DNA of 64,000 bases from Panopea generosa (taxonomy: Eukaryota; Mollusca; Bivalvia; Adapedonta; Hiatellidae), in assembly GCA_029582155.1 (NCBI GenBank), contig CM055905.1:8212995-8276994 (forward strand), given 5' to 3'. A model generated the notes under the pieces. The model was not told the origin of the DNA, made no database searches, and saw nothing but the letters and a program-made list of their open reading frames with translations. This document shows positions 13,686-23,649 of the stretch, piece by piece. The position numbers were made by a program, and so were the translations under genes. Each line of letters starts with the position of its first letter. Positions within the stretch are counted from its first letter, which is position 1.

Positions 13686-13970
13686 AACGTTCGGTCCAAT
13701 GGCAATAAAGTATACATCCTCATACACTCTCTCCTTAGGTTGCCCCAACCCCCATAATTGAAACGCTCCTACGTCTTTTCCTGGGATCCTGTTAGGCTAC
13801 CCAGTAATCGAGCACATCGATCTCCGCAGTAACTGATAACTGTTTCACTTGAATCAGCGATGAGAGACGAGAGGTAATAATATGCGATGTCGTATATCAA
13901 TCATCACGAAGACTGTGACAGGGCGGGGATTCGAACTAACGATGACGCGTGCCACCTGCAGCAAAATCAA
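13686..13970 (-). mobile_element. SINE-A copy, reversed
   Basis: On the minus strand: a B-box-like GTTCGAATCCCCGCCCTGTC, then GATTGATATACGACATCGCA, CTCTCATCGCTGATTCAAGT and GGATCCCAGG, followed by a diverged tail. Confidence 0.65.
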
Positions 13971-13977
13971 CGAATGC

Positions 13978-14115
13978 AAAGTGGATCGCGTGGCCCAGTG
14001 GTATTTAGCATCGGATCCAAAATAGTGTTTCAATGTGTGGTGTCCCCGAGCAAGACACTGTCGTACTGGTTTTACCAAAGAGGAGCGTGATTTGCCTGAA
14101 ATCGATGACCTTGTT
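13978..14115 (+). mobile_element. SINE-C-like copy
   Basis: The head GCGTGGCCCAGTGGTATTTA is followed by TGGTGTCCCCGAGCAAGACA, CTGGTTTTACCAAAGAGGAG and GATTTGCCTGAAATC, matching the copy at 47868-48002. Confidence 0.5.
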
Positions 14116-14143
14116 GCGATAAATATAAAGAGTTTGAAGACTA

Positions 14144-14144
14144 C

Positions 14145-14175
<31 letters not shown>

Positions 14176-14206
14176 ACCACACCACACACACACACAGACA
14201 CACAAA
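14144..14206. repeat. Poly-C run and (CA)n
   Basis: About 18 consecutive C followed by an imperfect CA tract. The C-run length is likely to be unreliable in sequencing. Confidence 0.9.
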
Positions 14207-14934
14207 CCACTACACTACTCCCATCATACAGGGTTATGTTTGGTCATATGGGTTCCGCAAAGTTCAGGCATGTCCAAGATTGTAATACTGAGTAAACTCC
14301 AAGTTTTTGCTGGAAATGCTGTCATTCTAGAATATTTCGGAAATCCCAGGGGAGGCCAGATTACACTCCCGTCACATGCGCACCATCCCTCACCTCATCT
14401 GGACCCGCCAGTGTTTTTGCACACTATAATTCCTTGTGGATCCGAAGGTTAAATTCACATTTAATTTTTGTAACGTTTTGAGGCGATTATATGAATAAAA
14501 TAAAGTTTGTAATGACAGCTAGTGGTGTTAAAACGTTTATTTTGATAAATGGGTTTGTATTGATCTCGTTTCATATCCCATTAGTGATAGCATAAAGTCG
14601 GTTTACAATCAATTGGATTTGAATTGAAATTTAATTGTAGAAATTGTACCGCATATTGATGTATTATCAGTATAATGATTATCTGAGAGGCTCCGTGCAT
14701 TATTCGTTAAATGGAATTTGTTTTGTAATGGTGATTAACGTCATTTTCCACTCCTTGCATCTTATACATGGTAACCCATGTTGCTGATGGATAAAAACAT
14801 AACCTGCACACACCTGTGTCTCGGTAGAAGCACCCTCCTTCCGCAAGTACATTTGTAACTACGGGGAAACTTATCAGATAGATATTCTGTACCAAGCTTA
14901 GCTCGAACCCAATGTCTCTGCATGAGATGATTTA
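14207..14934. other. Intron 1 stretch, no features recognised
   Basis: AT-rich. A minus-strand segment at 14806-14850 has splice-like borders and would encode a short Cys-containing peptide, but no partner exon was found. Confidence 0.35.
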
Positions 14935-15115
14935 CTTGTGTGATTTAAACAAGTCCTCAAAATGGACCTGAGTAGAACCTCCGTCAGTCCGCAAGTAAAG
15001 GTAACAGCAATACTTTCTTACCGAGGTGGACTCGAACCAACAACCTCGGAGATAAGAGGTAAGCGACCATCAAAGAACGGTGAACAAGACCACTCGGCCA
15101 GGAGGACCTTGAAAC
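14935..15115 (-). mobile_element. SINE-D copy, reversed
   Basis: On the minus strand: the head CTCCTGGCCGAGTGGTCTTG, a B-box GGTTCGAGTCC, then AAGAAAGTATTGCTGTTACC and GGAGGTTCTACTCAGG. It matches the forward copy at 28820 in order of segments. Confidence 0.65.
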
Positions 15116-15774
15116 GTTTGTTTTGATGCATTCTGATATATACCACACGTAGAAACGAGTAACACATAAAAATCAATACAATGATAAAATATTCAATTCC
15201 AGTTTAGGCTACGAGCCCCATCGCGGTCTCACACACACGCAAGATATCAAATTTGTCATACATAACTATAACAGCCAAACAATTCCCATAACGATCCGTA
15301 ATGCAGGTCAACCAAAGATGTTTTAAAGGACCTTATATAACTAGCCATTGTGCTTATTAATTCACGGTATACACCGACATATACTTTCCTTACAAATATT
15401 CGAATATTAATATCAAGCCACCGTTGTTGTGGCTTGCGGGCCTTTGATTCCTTTATTCTTTTCGCTGAATACAATCTTGGATAAGGTATGGTCGTGCTGA
15501 GTTAAGTCATTCACGTACAGGATTATCAAAAAGCATGGCTGCAATGCATGGCTGTCACCAGGTATATTTCTTTTTATCTTTTATAAGGTACATACTATTT
15601 CATGTAAAATAAATACATAGATATATTGTTTTTGCTTTATCACATTGACTGATATTTTCCCACATGTTAACGGATATGTATTGTTTTGTTTGAATGATGA
15701 ACATCCTTTTTATAATCTATGAATATCTCGGCCGAGGTAGTTTTGTGTCCGAAGTTATAAAAACACATTTTAAT
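15116..15774. other. Intron 1 stretch, no features recognised
   Basis: AT-rich with no repeat or exon that I can support. Confidence 0.35.
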
Positions 15775-16065
15775 GCTCAACTCGTATTCGCACTTCACTC
15801 GTATTCGTATTCCGCTCGCATTCGTAATCGACTCGCTTTCGTACTCAACTCATGTTCGTACTTCACTCGCATTCGTAATCGACTCGCATTCGTATTTAAC
15901 TCATATTCGTACTTCACTCGCATTCGTACTCGACTCGCATTCGTACTCTTCTCATATTCGTACTCCACTCACATTCGTACTCGACTTGCATTCGTACTCT
16001 ACTCATATTCGTACTCCACTCGCATTCGTACTCGACTCGTATTCGTAATCCACTCGTATTCGCGC
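15775..16065. repeat. Short-unit minisatellite (CTCGCATTCGTA)
   Basis: About 18 imperfect units of roughly 15-18 nt built on CTCGCATTCGTACTCGA or its CTCATATTCGTACTTC variants. It produces Ser/Tyr/Arg-rich open frames with no sign of being a gene. Confidence 0.85.
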
Positions 16066-16179
16066 AAACATTTGTTTCGGTCTCGAATTTGAAAGTTTTA
16101 ATACATATTTACAGCAGAAAGTAAAACGATTTCCAATTTATATTGTTATAATGAATCTATTCGTTTTTTATAGTTGAGC

Positions 16180-16416
16180 ATGGGACAGATATTTATGATC
16201 TTGTCCTCAGGACGGACGAGCTATCACCACACCTGGACCCACGCTAAGCTATGTTATTCATAAAAGACTAAAGATTATATTAAGTCTCACCGCTGAGGTC
16301 ATGGGTTCGATCACCATTCATTCGTATACATTTATTCGAGCCCAACTAGATTAAAAAAAACTTGATGTGAGGACGGTGAGCCAGTTACTGATTTCGGTGG
16401 TTCTACTATGATTCAT
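16180..16416 (+). mobile_element. SINE-D copy, 3' truncated
   Basis: Head near 16190, a B-box GGGTTCGATCACC after ACCGCTGAGGTCAT, then TGATGTGAGGACGGTGAGCC and AGTTACT with GGTTCTACTATG. It is cut off by the SINE-B copy starting at 16418. Confidence 0.55.
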
Positions 16417-16417
16417 A

Positions 16418-16655
16418 CACCGCCGTGGTGGTTTGGTGGTAGAGCGTCCACCACGCATACAGAAAGTCGTGGGATCGATCCCCGACCTGGTCATATAATA
16501 TAGTTGAAAGACGGTACTTGAAGCTCCCTCATTTGGCATCTAAGTAAGGTCTGCCCTGTGTCAGTATAATGTGACCGGGTGGGGTATTATACCACGCGTC
16601 TGCGCCATGACATGATATTTTGGCAGTGCTTTGAGTATAGTCTCAAGTAGACGAT
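16418..16655 (+). mobile_element. SINE-B copy, most complete
   Basis: A tRNA-like head with A-box (TGGTTTGGTGGTAGAGCG) and B-box (GTGGGATCGATCCCC), then CTCCCTCATTTGGCATCTAA, GTGTCAGTATAATGTGACCG, GGTGGGGTATTATACCACGC and GTCTCAAGTAG. It serves as the reference for the other SINE-B copies. Confidence 0.75.
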
Positions 16656-16935
16656 ATCGTGCGGCGTCTGACTATCCATACAGAGACCATGAGTTTGAAT
16701 CCCCGTCCAGTCACAGTCTCCGTGATGTTTGATATACAACATTGCATCTCATTATCATTTGTCTCTCATCGGTGATCCAAGAGCGAAAGTTATCAGTCAC
16801 CTGTCGAGATGGATGAATTCGAATACTGGTTAACTTTCCAGGATCCCAGGAAAACGTGGTTATGTTAACTGATCGTCTGTTAGCCTTCGATGGCATCAAA
16901 ATACATTAAATATATTTACACAGACAAACAAATTT
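16656..16935 (+). mobile_element. SINE-A copy
   Basis: A truncated head with B-box-like GAGTTTGAATCCCCGTCC, then the SINE-A body (GATGTTTGATATACAACATT, CTCATTATCATTTGTCTCTC, GGATCCCAGGAAAA) and a tail with TGATCGTCTGTTAGCCTTCG. Confidence 0.75.
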
Positions 16936-17486
16936 GTAACGTGCTTTCTTGGTGATCCGGAGCCATTCAAGTACTATATACAATACATCATTATTAACAG
17001 TAGAGTTTCAATGGCTCGAACCCGGCGTGACTGAACAAAATTGTTCGAGCCAAGTATTGTTCAACATCATACTATACATGTACATACATCGAACTAGGAA
17101 TTTGACCGGGACCTACTTACTAGTTCGAGCTATATGTGGTGTTACAACCATCCGTGGTGTTCGAACCAAAGAAGTTCTACAGTTTATAATTATATTTATA
17201 TACCGTATTACCGTTTTTGTATTTTAGGCATTAATAAATATACATTTGACTCGTTTAGTCGCAAACCGCATTAAATTCAAAATGACAAACATATTTGTTA
17301 ATTTTGATAAAAAAAAATATTGACACTTTGTGTTTGGTCAGTGACACGACTGGTCAGTATTGATCTTAGTCTGGTACGAAGACGCCTACAAATGTAGTTG
17401 ATCGATTTGCTCAGATGTATGACGGACTGTAGACGTTAGGATTGTACTCGTATTTTTTACTTAAATTTGTGTCTTGTGAATTCCAG

Positions 17487-17546
17487 GGTTTTAACCGACC
17501 AAAGGAGTGTATTGAAGACATCATGCTGTCTCCAAGGAAAAACCAG
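17487..17546 (+). CDS. Gene 1, exon 2
   Basis: A 60-nt exon, phase 0 at both ends, with acceptor gtcttgtgaattccag| and donor AACCAG|gtaact. It encodes GFNRPKECIEDIMLSPRKNQ. Being symmetrical, it can be skipped without breaking the frame, which fits a gene with several first exons. A perfect (GACA)n tract begins only about 120 nt downstream in the intron. Confidence 0.75.
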
Positions 17547-17669
17547 GTAACTATGGAGTTGAACTATGTGTTATGGACTATCTGTTACTTCTGTGTGTTT
17601 GATCACACTATTACAGTTTTATATAAAGTATATCTTATATGTTCTATGGCTTCTATAGTGCGGCATAGT

Positions 17670-17883
<214 letters not shown>

Positions 17884-19311
17884 TTATAACTGTATTCAGA
17901 CTATGTCTATGTCATGTTATATATGTTACAAACGACCATCCATACATGTATCACTTTACACACATCGTGTTTTATAACCTGCATATTAAAAGTTTAAAAC
18001 AAAAGGGAACCGAAGTTTGATGAAATGTTCGTCTCTTGTAATTCTTATAAAAATTGCATAAGATATTAACAAGTTATTTGTACTTTATGCGCGTTTTCCT
18101 AAATAGTACTGTACACTTAAATATATATATATAGCCTCATTGAACAATTAATTAATCAAACAGAGAATGGTGTGAGTTTATTTATATATCATATATATAT
18201 CTTACATGGAAACTAATTTCGCAAATATGAATAAAAAATTGCCAATTAATCGACCATGGTTACCATTTTTTAAGTAAAACATCTGCCTTCTGCATAGGTT
18301 CTGGCATACATAGTATAATTAAATCTTGATATTTAATCCTCGCTTTAATGTATGGATCGTATTGTCAGTTAGTGCTTCTAAATTGAAGAATATCATTTAA
18401 TCTCCCGTTGAATGCATACAGCATGTCATGACAATTTTCTTTACACCGAGTGGTGTTGACATTAAAGCTGATGTCCACATGGGCCTGCGTCACATATACT
18501 TTGATTTCCCCAATACTGTTCGAACATCTATATTATTTCAAAATACATATGTAGTTATGATATGCATATAAAAAATTAAAAAGCATAAATATCTATTCCT
18601 AAATGGTTCCAGTTCTACATTCATTGTCCGTTTACTAACTGCTTGTATAAAAAAAGTTTATGTTAAGTGAATATTTACACGTGTATCCCCGGACATACTT
18701 AACAGAAGCTGGGTGAAAAGTGCAAAGTATGTATCATTTACTGCAATATTGCAATATCAATTTTGTAAAATGCCTGACATATGCGTATCCGGGATTAAAA
18801 CTGCTACTGTGCGGGTAGATGGGAGATGTGTGTTTAGAGGCGGGGTGGGTCTCCGAAGACTCTGGTTTTCCATCTAGATACGTCAGTGCCTGATTTTATG
18901 GAAATAAAGGCCATAGACTATACAACCAGACCTCATGTTCTCGTTGAGATATGTTAATTGCTATTTAAACTTATACCCAGTGTTTGACAGCCCTTTTTGT
19001 GTTTATCTTATTCCTACACATGTACGATAATGGCTCGATAATGTTATGATTAAAGAAGATAATCCATATTTTATCAATAAGAGACACTCAGGAATACATA
19101 TTTATCATGTCAATGCATTCATTTCTGTTGATAAACTGCCTGCCGGATAAACATAGGTGTATCACGTCAATGCAAATTTATCAGGCACATGACGTCAGTA
19201 TGTATAATCATACATTTTGGCAGGTACGAAATCTTTACAGGCTGTAACAAACGTTTGATGCTGTTTTCAATTTCATAAAAAAAGACGAATTAGAAATATT
19301 GACAGGATAAA
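17884..19311. other. Intron 2 stretch, no features recognised
   Basis: AT-rich sequence with short (TA)n runs near 18121 and 18190. No exon recognised. Confidence 0.35.
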
Positions 19312-19394
19312 GAGAAAACCATGTTAGTGTCTAATATTATCAACTAAGCATCACCTGATAAAGTTGATAATATCAGACAATAACATGATATTCT
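19312..19394. repeat. 83-nt inverted repeat (hairpin)
   Basis: The arms 19312-19345 and 19361-19394 pair over 34 nt with four mismatches, around a 15-nt loop (AAGCATCACCTGATA). It could be a small foldback element or a pre-miRNA-like hairpin in intron 2. Confidence 0.7.
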
Positions 19395-19424
19395 CAGATA
19401 CACGTGTAAGCATGGTGGTGTCCT

Positions 19425-19478
19425 ATATAACTGGCACTGTGTTTAAAATGTCGTTAAACCCAATCAAAACGAATAAAA
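19425..19478 (+). mobile_element. SINE-D tail fragment
   Basis: CTATATAACTGGCACTGTGT then AAAATGTCGTTAAACCCAAT matches the 3' end of the SINE-D copy at 28990-29045. Confidence 0.6.
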
Positions 19479-20840
19479 TCTAAATATATAATTTCTATTT
19501 ATTGTTATTTTAATCATGTCAGATAATGTACACCTTTAATTTTATTTCCCCATTAATTCACACGCTGATACGCCGGCGCTCTGTACGGGATAAGAAATCG
19601 TTCAATTTGGCACGATTTGTGTACACACTGATATATGGATGATAGATGGCGTAAAGTCACATAAACCAGTTTATCGACTTTAGTTTTATGATTTAAACGT
19701 AAATACTATACGATTGTCATACTGTCATACTGTCAGCTGTGTACAATATAGATTTGTATTGTACGAGTCAATGTCGTGTTGAAAACCTATATTGGGCAGG
19801 GTGCAATACCAAAAATAGACTGAATGTGTTTTTCGAAACAAAAGAAATGTCCCTGCAACTGATCGGAAACCAATTATATACCGAAAATTGAGTCGAATAA
19901 GGGCCATAACTCATGTAATGGTTGACACATATCGAACTTGACATGTATTTTATAACTATGCTGCTACAATCCAACTATTAAGTATATACATAGAAAGTAT
20001 TTATGGGAAGCCAACTGTTTAACTCTGATGGATGAACAGGCGGACGAACAGATAGCCATTCACCATTCTTCGAATGGCGGAGGCATAAATATGCATTTTT
20101 ATTATTTATTGAAGATAATTTGCTTTTAATTTGATGATGAAAATATTGTTCAAAAATGCTCGAAATATGTTTTGTTTTTCAGGTATGATAACGTTTTCAT
20201 TAAAATCTATCTAACTTTAAACGAAATATTTAGTTTTTGGAGCATATGACTGACATCAGAGTTTTATAACGATATGATAGGACAGAGTTAACTTAGTATT
20301 GTATGTTGACATGTGACCTTATACTTGTGACCATGGACGGCCAGCGGTTTACCACACATCTCACAACCTTGTTAAGCAGGCGCAGTATTCGGTTCACAAA
20401 GTACTTAATTTTGCATTTTTTGCATACATGTACTTATAAATACCCGGAATATACACTACTGGGTCGCTATAAGCATTTCGTCTGGCTCTTAAAATGTCTT
20501 CAACGGATTTCAAAAATAGTCATATGTTGCTCAAGCTACATAATATGCAGAACAAAGCATGGAATTGACCAGGCTTCTGTTTTTAAAGACAACATGTTAT
20601 AAGTTTGTTTTACTTAAGTACTTAAAAACGTCAACTTGAATTTGATTGGTTAAATTTAACCGGAATTTAACTGGTTACGTAAATATTCTGTAGTTATTAA
20701 AATAAAACCGAATGCAGTGTTTCTGGAGCCAGGTCTGAAATCATGATTACAGCTTCCAAGTATTTAAATATAAATATAAATATTTAAATGTATAGTTGAA
20801 ACAGAAGCCTGATAGTGCAATTTAATAATTAAATAGCATC
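19479..20840. other. Intron 2 stretch, no features recognised
   Basis: Ordinary AT-rich sequence. The 99-codon frame at 20303-20602 has no family resemblance or splice context. Confidence 0.35.
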
Positions 20841-20844
20841 CCGT

Positions 20845-21355
20845 CTTTGTTTCTGGCAATGAATTTGAGAGATAGCTTCTTCTATAGGTTCTAGTTTCTG
20901 GCAAGGAATTTGAGAGAGAGCGTCTTCTATATAGGTGCTTGTTTCTGGCAAGGAATTTGAGAGAGAGCTTCTTCTATAGGTGCTTGTTTCTGGCAAGGAA
21001 TTTGAGAGAGAGCTTCTTCTATAGGTACTCGTTTCTGGCAAGGAATTTGAGAGAGAGAGCTTCTTTTATAGGTTCTTGTTTCTGGCCAGGATTTTGGGAG
21101 AGAACTTCTTCTATAGGTACTTGTTTCTGGCACGGAATTTGAGAGAGAGCTTCTTCTATAGGTGCTTGTTTCTGGAAAGGAATTTGAAAGAGAGCTTCTT
21201 CTATAGGTTCTTGTTACTAGCATGGAATTTGAGAGAGAGCTTCTTCTATAGGTACTTGTTTCTGGCAAGGAATTTGAGAAAAAGCTTCTTCTATAAGTTC
21301 TTGTTTTTGGCAAGGAATTTGAGAGAGAGATTTTTCTATAGGTTGTTTCTGGTAT
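20845..21355. repeat. 45-bp minisatellite
   Basis: About 11 copies of a unit containing GGAATTTGAGAGAGAGCTTC, TTCTATAGGT and CTTGTTTCTGGCAA. Because 45 is divisible by three, open frames run on both strands, but indels shift them, so I do not call a gene. Confidence 0.9.
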
Positions 21356-21489
21356 TTTTTTCATGTTTATCGCTACTCGCCTTCAAACTTTCACATCTTC
21401 ATACAACGGCATCCAATAAAAACTTGGCATAACGTATGGTAATGTTCCAATCTTCTCACCTGCCGAAAGAAACGGAATAATTCTAAGCA

Positions 21490-22808
21490 TTTCAATAGAT
21501 AAGAAATCAAATAACTATGCACAATCAATTGACACAGTCTAATAAATAAGAAATCAAATAAATATGCACAATCAATTGTCACAGTCTAATAAATAAGAAA
21601 TCAAATAACTATGCACAATCAACTGACACAGTCTAATAAATAAGAAATCAAATAACTATGCACAATCAATTGACACAGTCTAATAAATTAGAAATCAAAT
21701 AACTATGCACAATCAACTGACACAGTCTAATAAATAAGAAATCAAATAACTATGCACAATCAATTGTCATAGTCTAATGAATAAGAAATCAAATAACTAT
21801 GCACAATCAATTGACACAGTCTAATAAATAAGAAATCAAATAACTATGCACAATCAACTGACACAGTCTAATAAATAAGAAATTAAATAACTATGCACAA
21901 TCAATTGTCACAGTCTAATAAATAAGAAATCAAATAACTATGCACAATCAACTGACACAGTCTAATAAATAAGAAATTAAATAAATATGCACAATCAATT
22001 GTCACAGTCTAATAAATAAGAAATCAAATAACTATGCACAATCAACTGACACAGTCTAATAAATAAGAAATTAAATAACTATGCACAATCAATTGTCACA
22101 GTCTAATAAATAAGAAATCAAATAACTATGCACAATCAACTGACACAGTCTAATAAATAAGAAATCAAATAACTATGCACAATCAATTGACACAGTCTAA
22201 TAAATAAGAAATCAAATAACTATGCACAATCAACTGACACAGCCTAATAAATAAGAAATCAAATAACTATGCACAATCAATTGTCACAGTCTAATAAATA
22301 AGAAATCAAATAAATATGCACAATCAATTGACACAGTCTAATAAATAAGAAATCAAATAACTATGCACAATCAACTGACACAGTCTAATAAATAAGAAAT
22401 TAAATAACTATGCACAATCAATTGTCACAGTCTAATAAATAAGAAATCAAATAACTATGCACAATCAACTGACACAGTCTAATAAATAAGAAATCAAATA
22501 ACTATGCACAATCAATTGTCACAGTCTAATAAATAAGAAATCAAATAACTATGCACAATCAATTGACACAGTCTAATAAATAAGAAATCAAATAACTATG
22601 CACAATCAACTGACACAGTCTAATAAATAAGAAATTAAATAACTATGCACAATCAATTGTCACAGTCTAATAAATAAGATATCAAATAACTATGCACAAT
22701 CAACTGACACAGTCTAATAAATAAGAAATCAAATAACTATGCACAATCAATTGACACAGTCTAATAAATAAGAAATCAAATAACTATGCATAATCAACTG
22801 ACACAGTC
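21490..22808. repeat. 47-bp minisatellite with variant classes
   Basis: About 28 highly similar copies of a unit with AATAAGAAATCAAATAACTA, TGCACAATCA and ACACAGTCTAAT. Units differ mainly at one site (AATTGAC, AATTGTC or AACTGAC) and at AAATCAAAT versus AAATTAAAT. These variants are ordered non-randomly along the array. Confidence 0.95.
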
Positions 22809-22884
22809 CTAATTTTCTTGCTCAAGGCTCTTCTTCCGTCCCAACCGTCATTATGCGACAAGTAATAGTTTAAACATATTTTAT

Positions 22885-22950
22885 TTCAACATGAAATATG
22901 GTTGGGCCACAAGTTCTTTCAACATTAGGTTCGGTCCGTCCTCTAATGCG
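22885..22950 (+). repeat. Element-E fragment
   Basis: GGCCACAAGTTCTTTCAACA and GGTTCGGTCCGTCC match the copy at 4235-4275. Origin unknown. Confidence 0.5.
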
Positions 22951-23412
22951 ACAAGTTATAAATAAATCAGCGAATATCTATAACAGTTGATACTGATTAT
23001 GATAAACTCTTATGAGATATTGTCAATGTCATGACATAATCTTTCTTTATAATATAGAGATATTACTTCCACACAAACGGCTTTAAAATTGGTCAACTTG
23101 AAGATTAGCATGCGGTACGGATTAATAATCTGTAATCGATTTCATCGATTTCCAGTACAGAAACAAACTTATTTACACACAAATCCCTGTGGTATTACTC
23201 TCTTTTCAAAACACTAAAATATCTCTTTTTTTTCTCTCTCCATTCAATGTCTTTTCTTTCAGTCGATTATATTGCGGCCACTTGTCATAAAGTAGTTTAT
23301 GTATCGGAAAACCATTCACCCCCTCCCCCTGTTTGTATGTGCAAACATTGTTAAGGACGGTGTTGAGGTGGCTAGTGTAGTTTGTATGGAATTATAAAAC
23401 ATCAGGTTAACA
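22951..23412 (+). other. Presumed upstream region of alternative exon 1c
   Basis: Unique sequence between two satellites, with a pyrimidine-rich part at 23220-23330. No core promoter element could be identified with confidence. Confidence 0.3.
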
Positions 23413-23487
23413 ATGGATGGATATAGGGACAGTCCTGAACTTGAGGCGTTTTATCTTCTGAGAGGAATTAAACCAAGACAAGAAAGT
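23413..23487 (+). CDS. Gene 1, candidate alternative first exon (1c)
   Basis: A 25-codon open segment starting at ATG 23413 and ending at GAAAGT|gtaagt, a near-consensus donor in phase 0. It reads MDGYRDSPELEAFYLLRGIK and then PRQES. An in-frame TAA lies at 23395-23397. The only nearby upstream acceptor-like AG (23405) would enter in the wrong phase for exon 2, so a first exon is more likely than an internal one. It joins in frame to 30949, giving a 332-residue isoform. It lies between a 47-bp satellite and a 41-bp satellite. Confidence is moderate because there is no transcript. Confidence 0.55.
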
Positions 23488-23649
23488 GTAAGTTTGGTAT
23501 TTCATTTCATTTTCACGACGGCTCTTGCGAAATAAGTTTTCAAATATGTAACATTAAACACGTTATCAAAGCCACCAATACCATCATTTTTATTGACTAA
23601 ATGTGCTTTTAGAAGTACCAATTATTGTTTAGTTTATACTAATTCATTT

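Noticed and set aside
14806..14850. A short minus-strand exon encoding a Cys-containing peptide
   Set aside because: The splice-like borders are plausible, but no neighbouring exon in a compatible phase was found within intron 1.
20829..21432. Proteins of 15-residue repeats on both strands
   Set aside because: The 45-bp unit keeps frames open by arithmetic. Frames shift within the array, and no start, splice or flanking coding context is present.
23394..23400. TATAAAA as the TATA box of exon 1c
   Set aside because: It lies only 13 nt before the ATG, so transcription starting about 30 nt downstream would miss the start codon.
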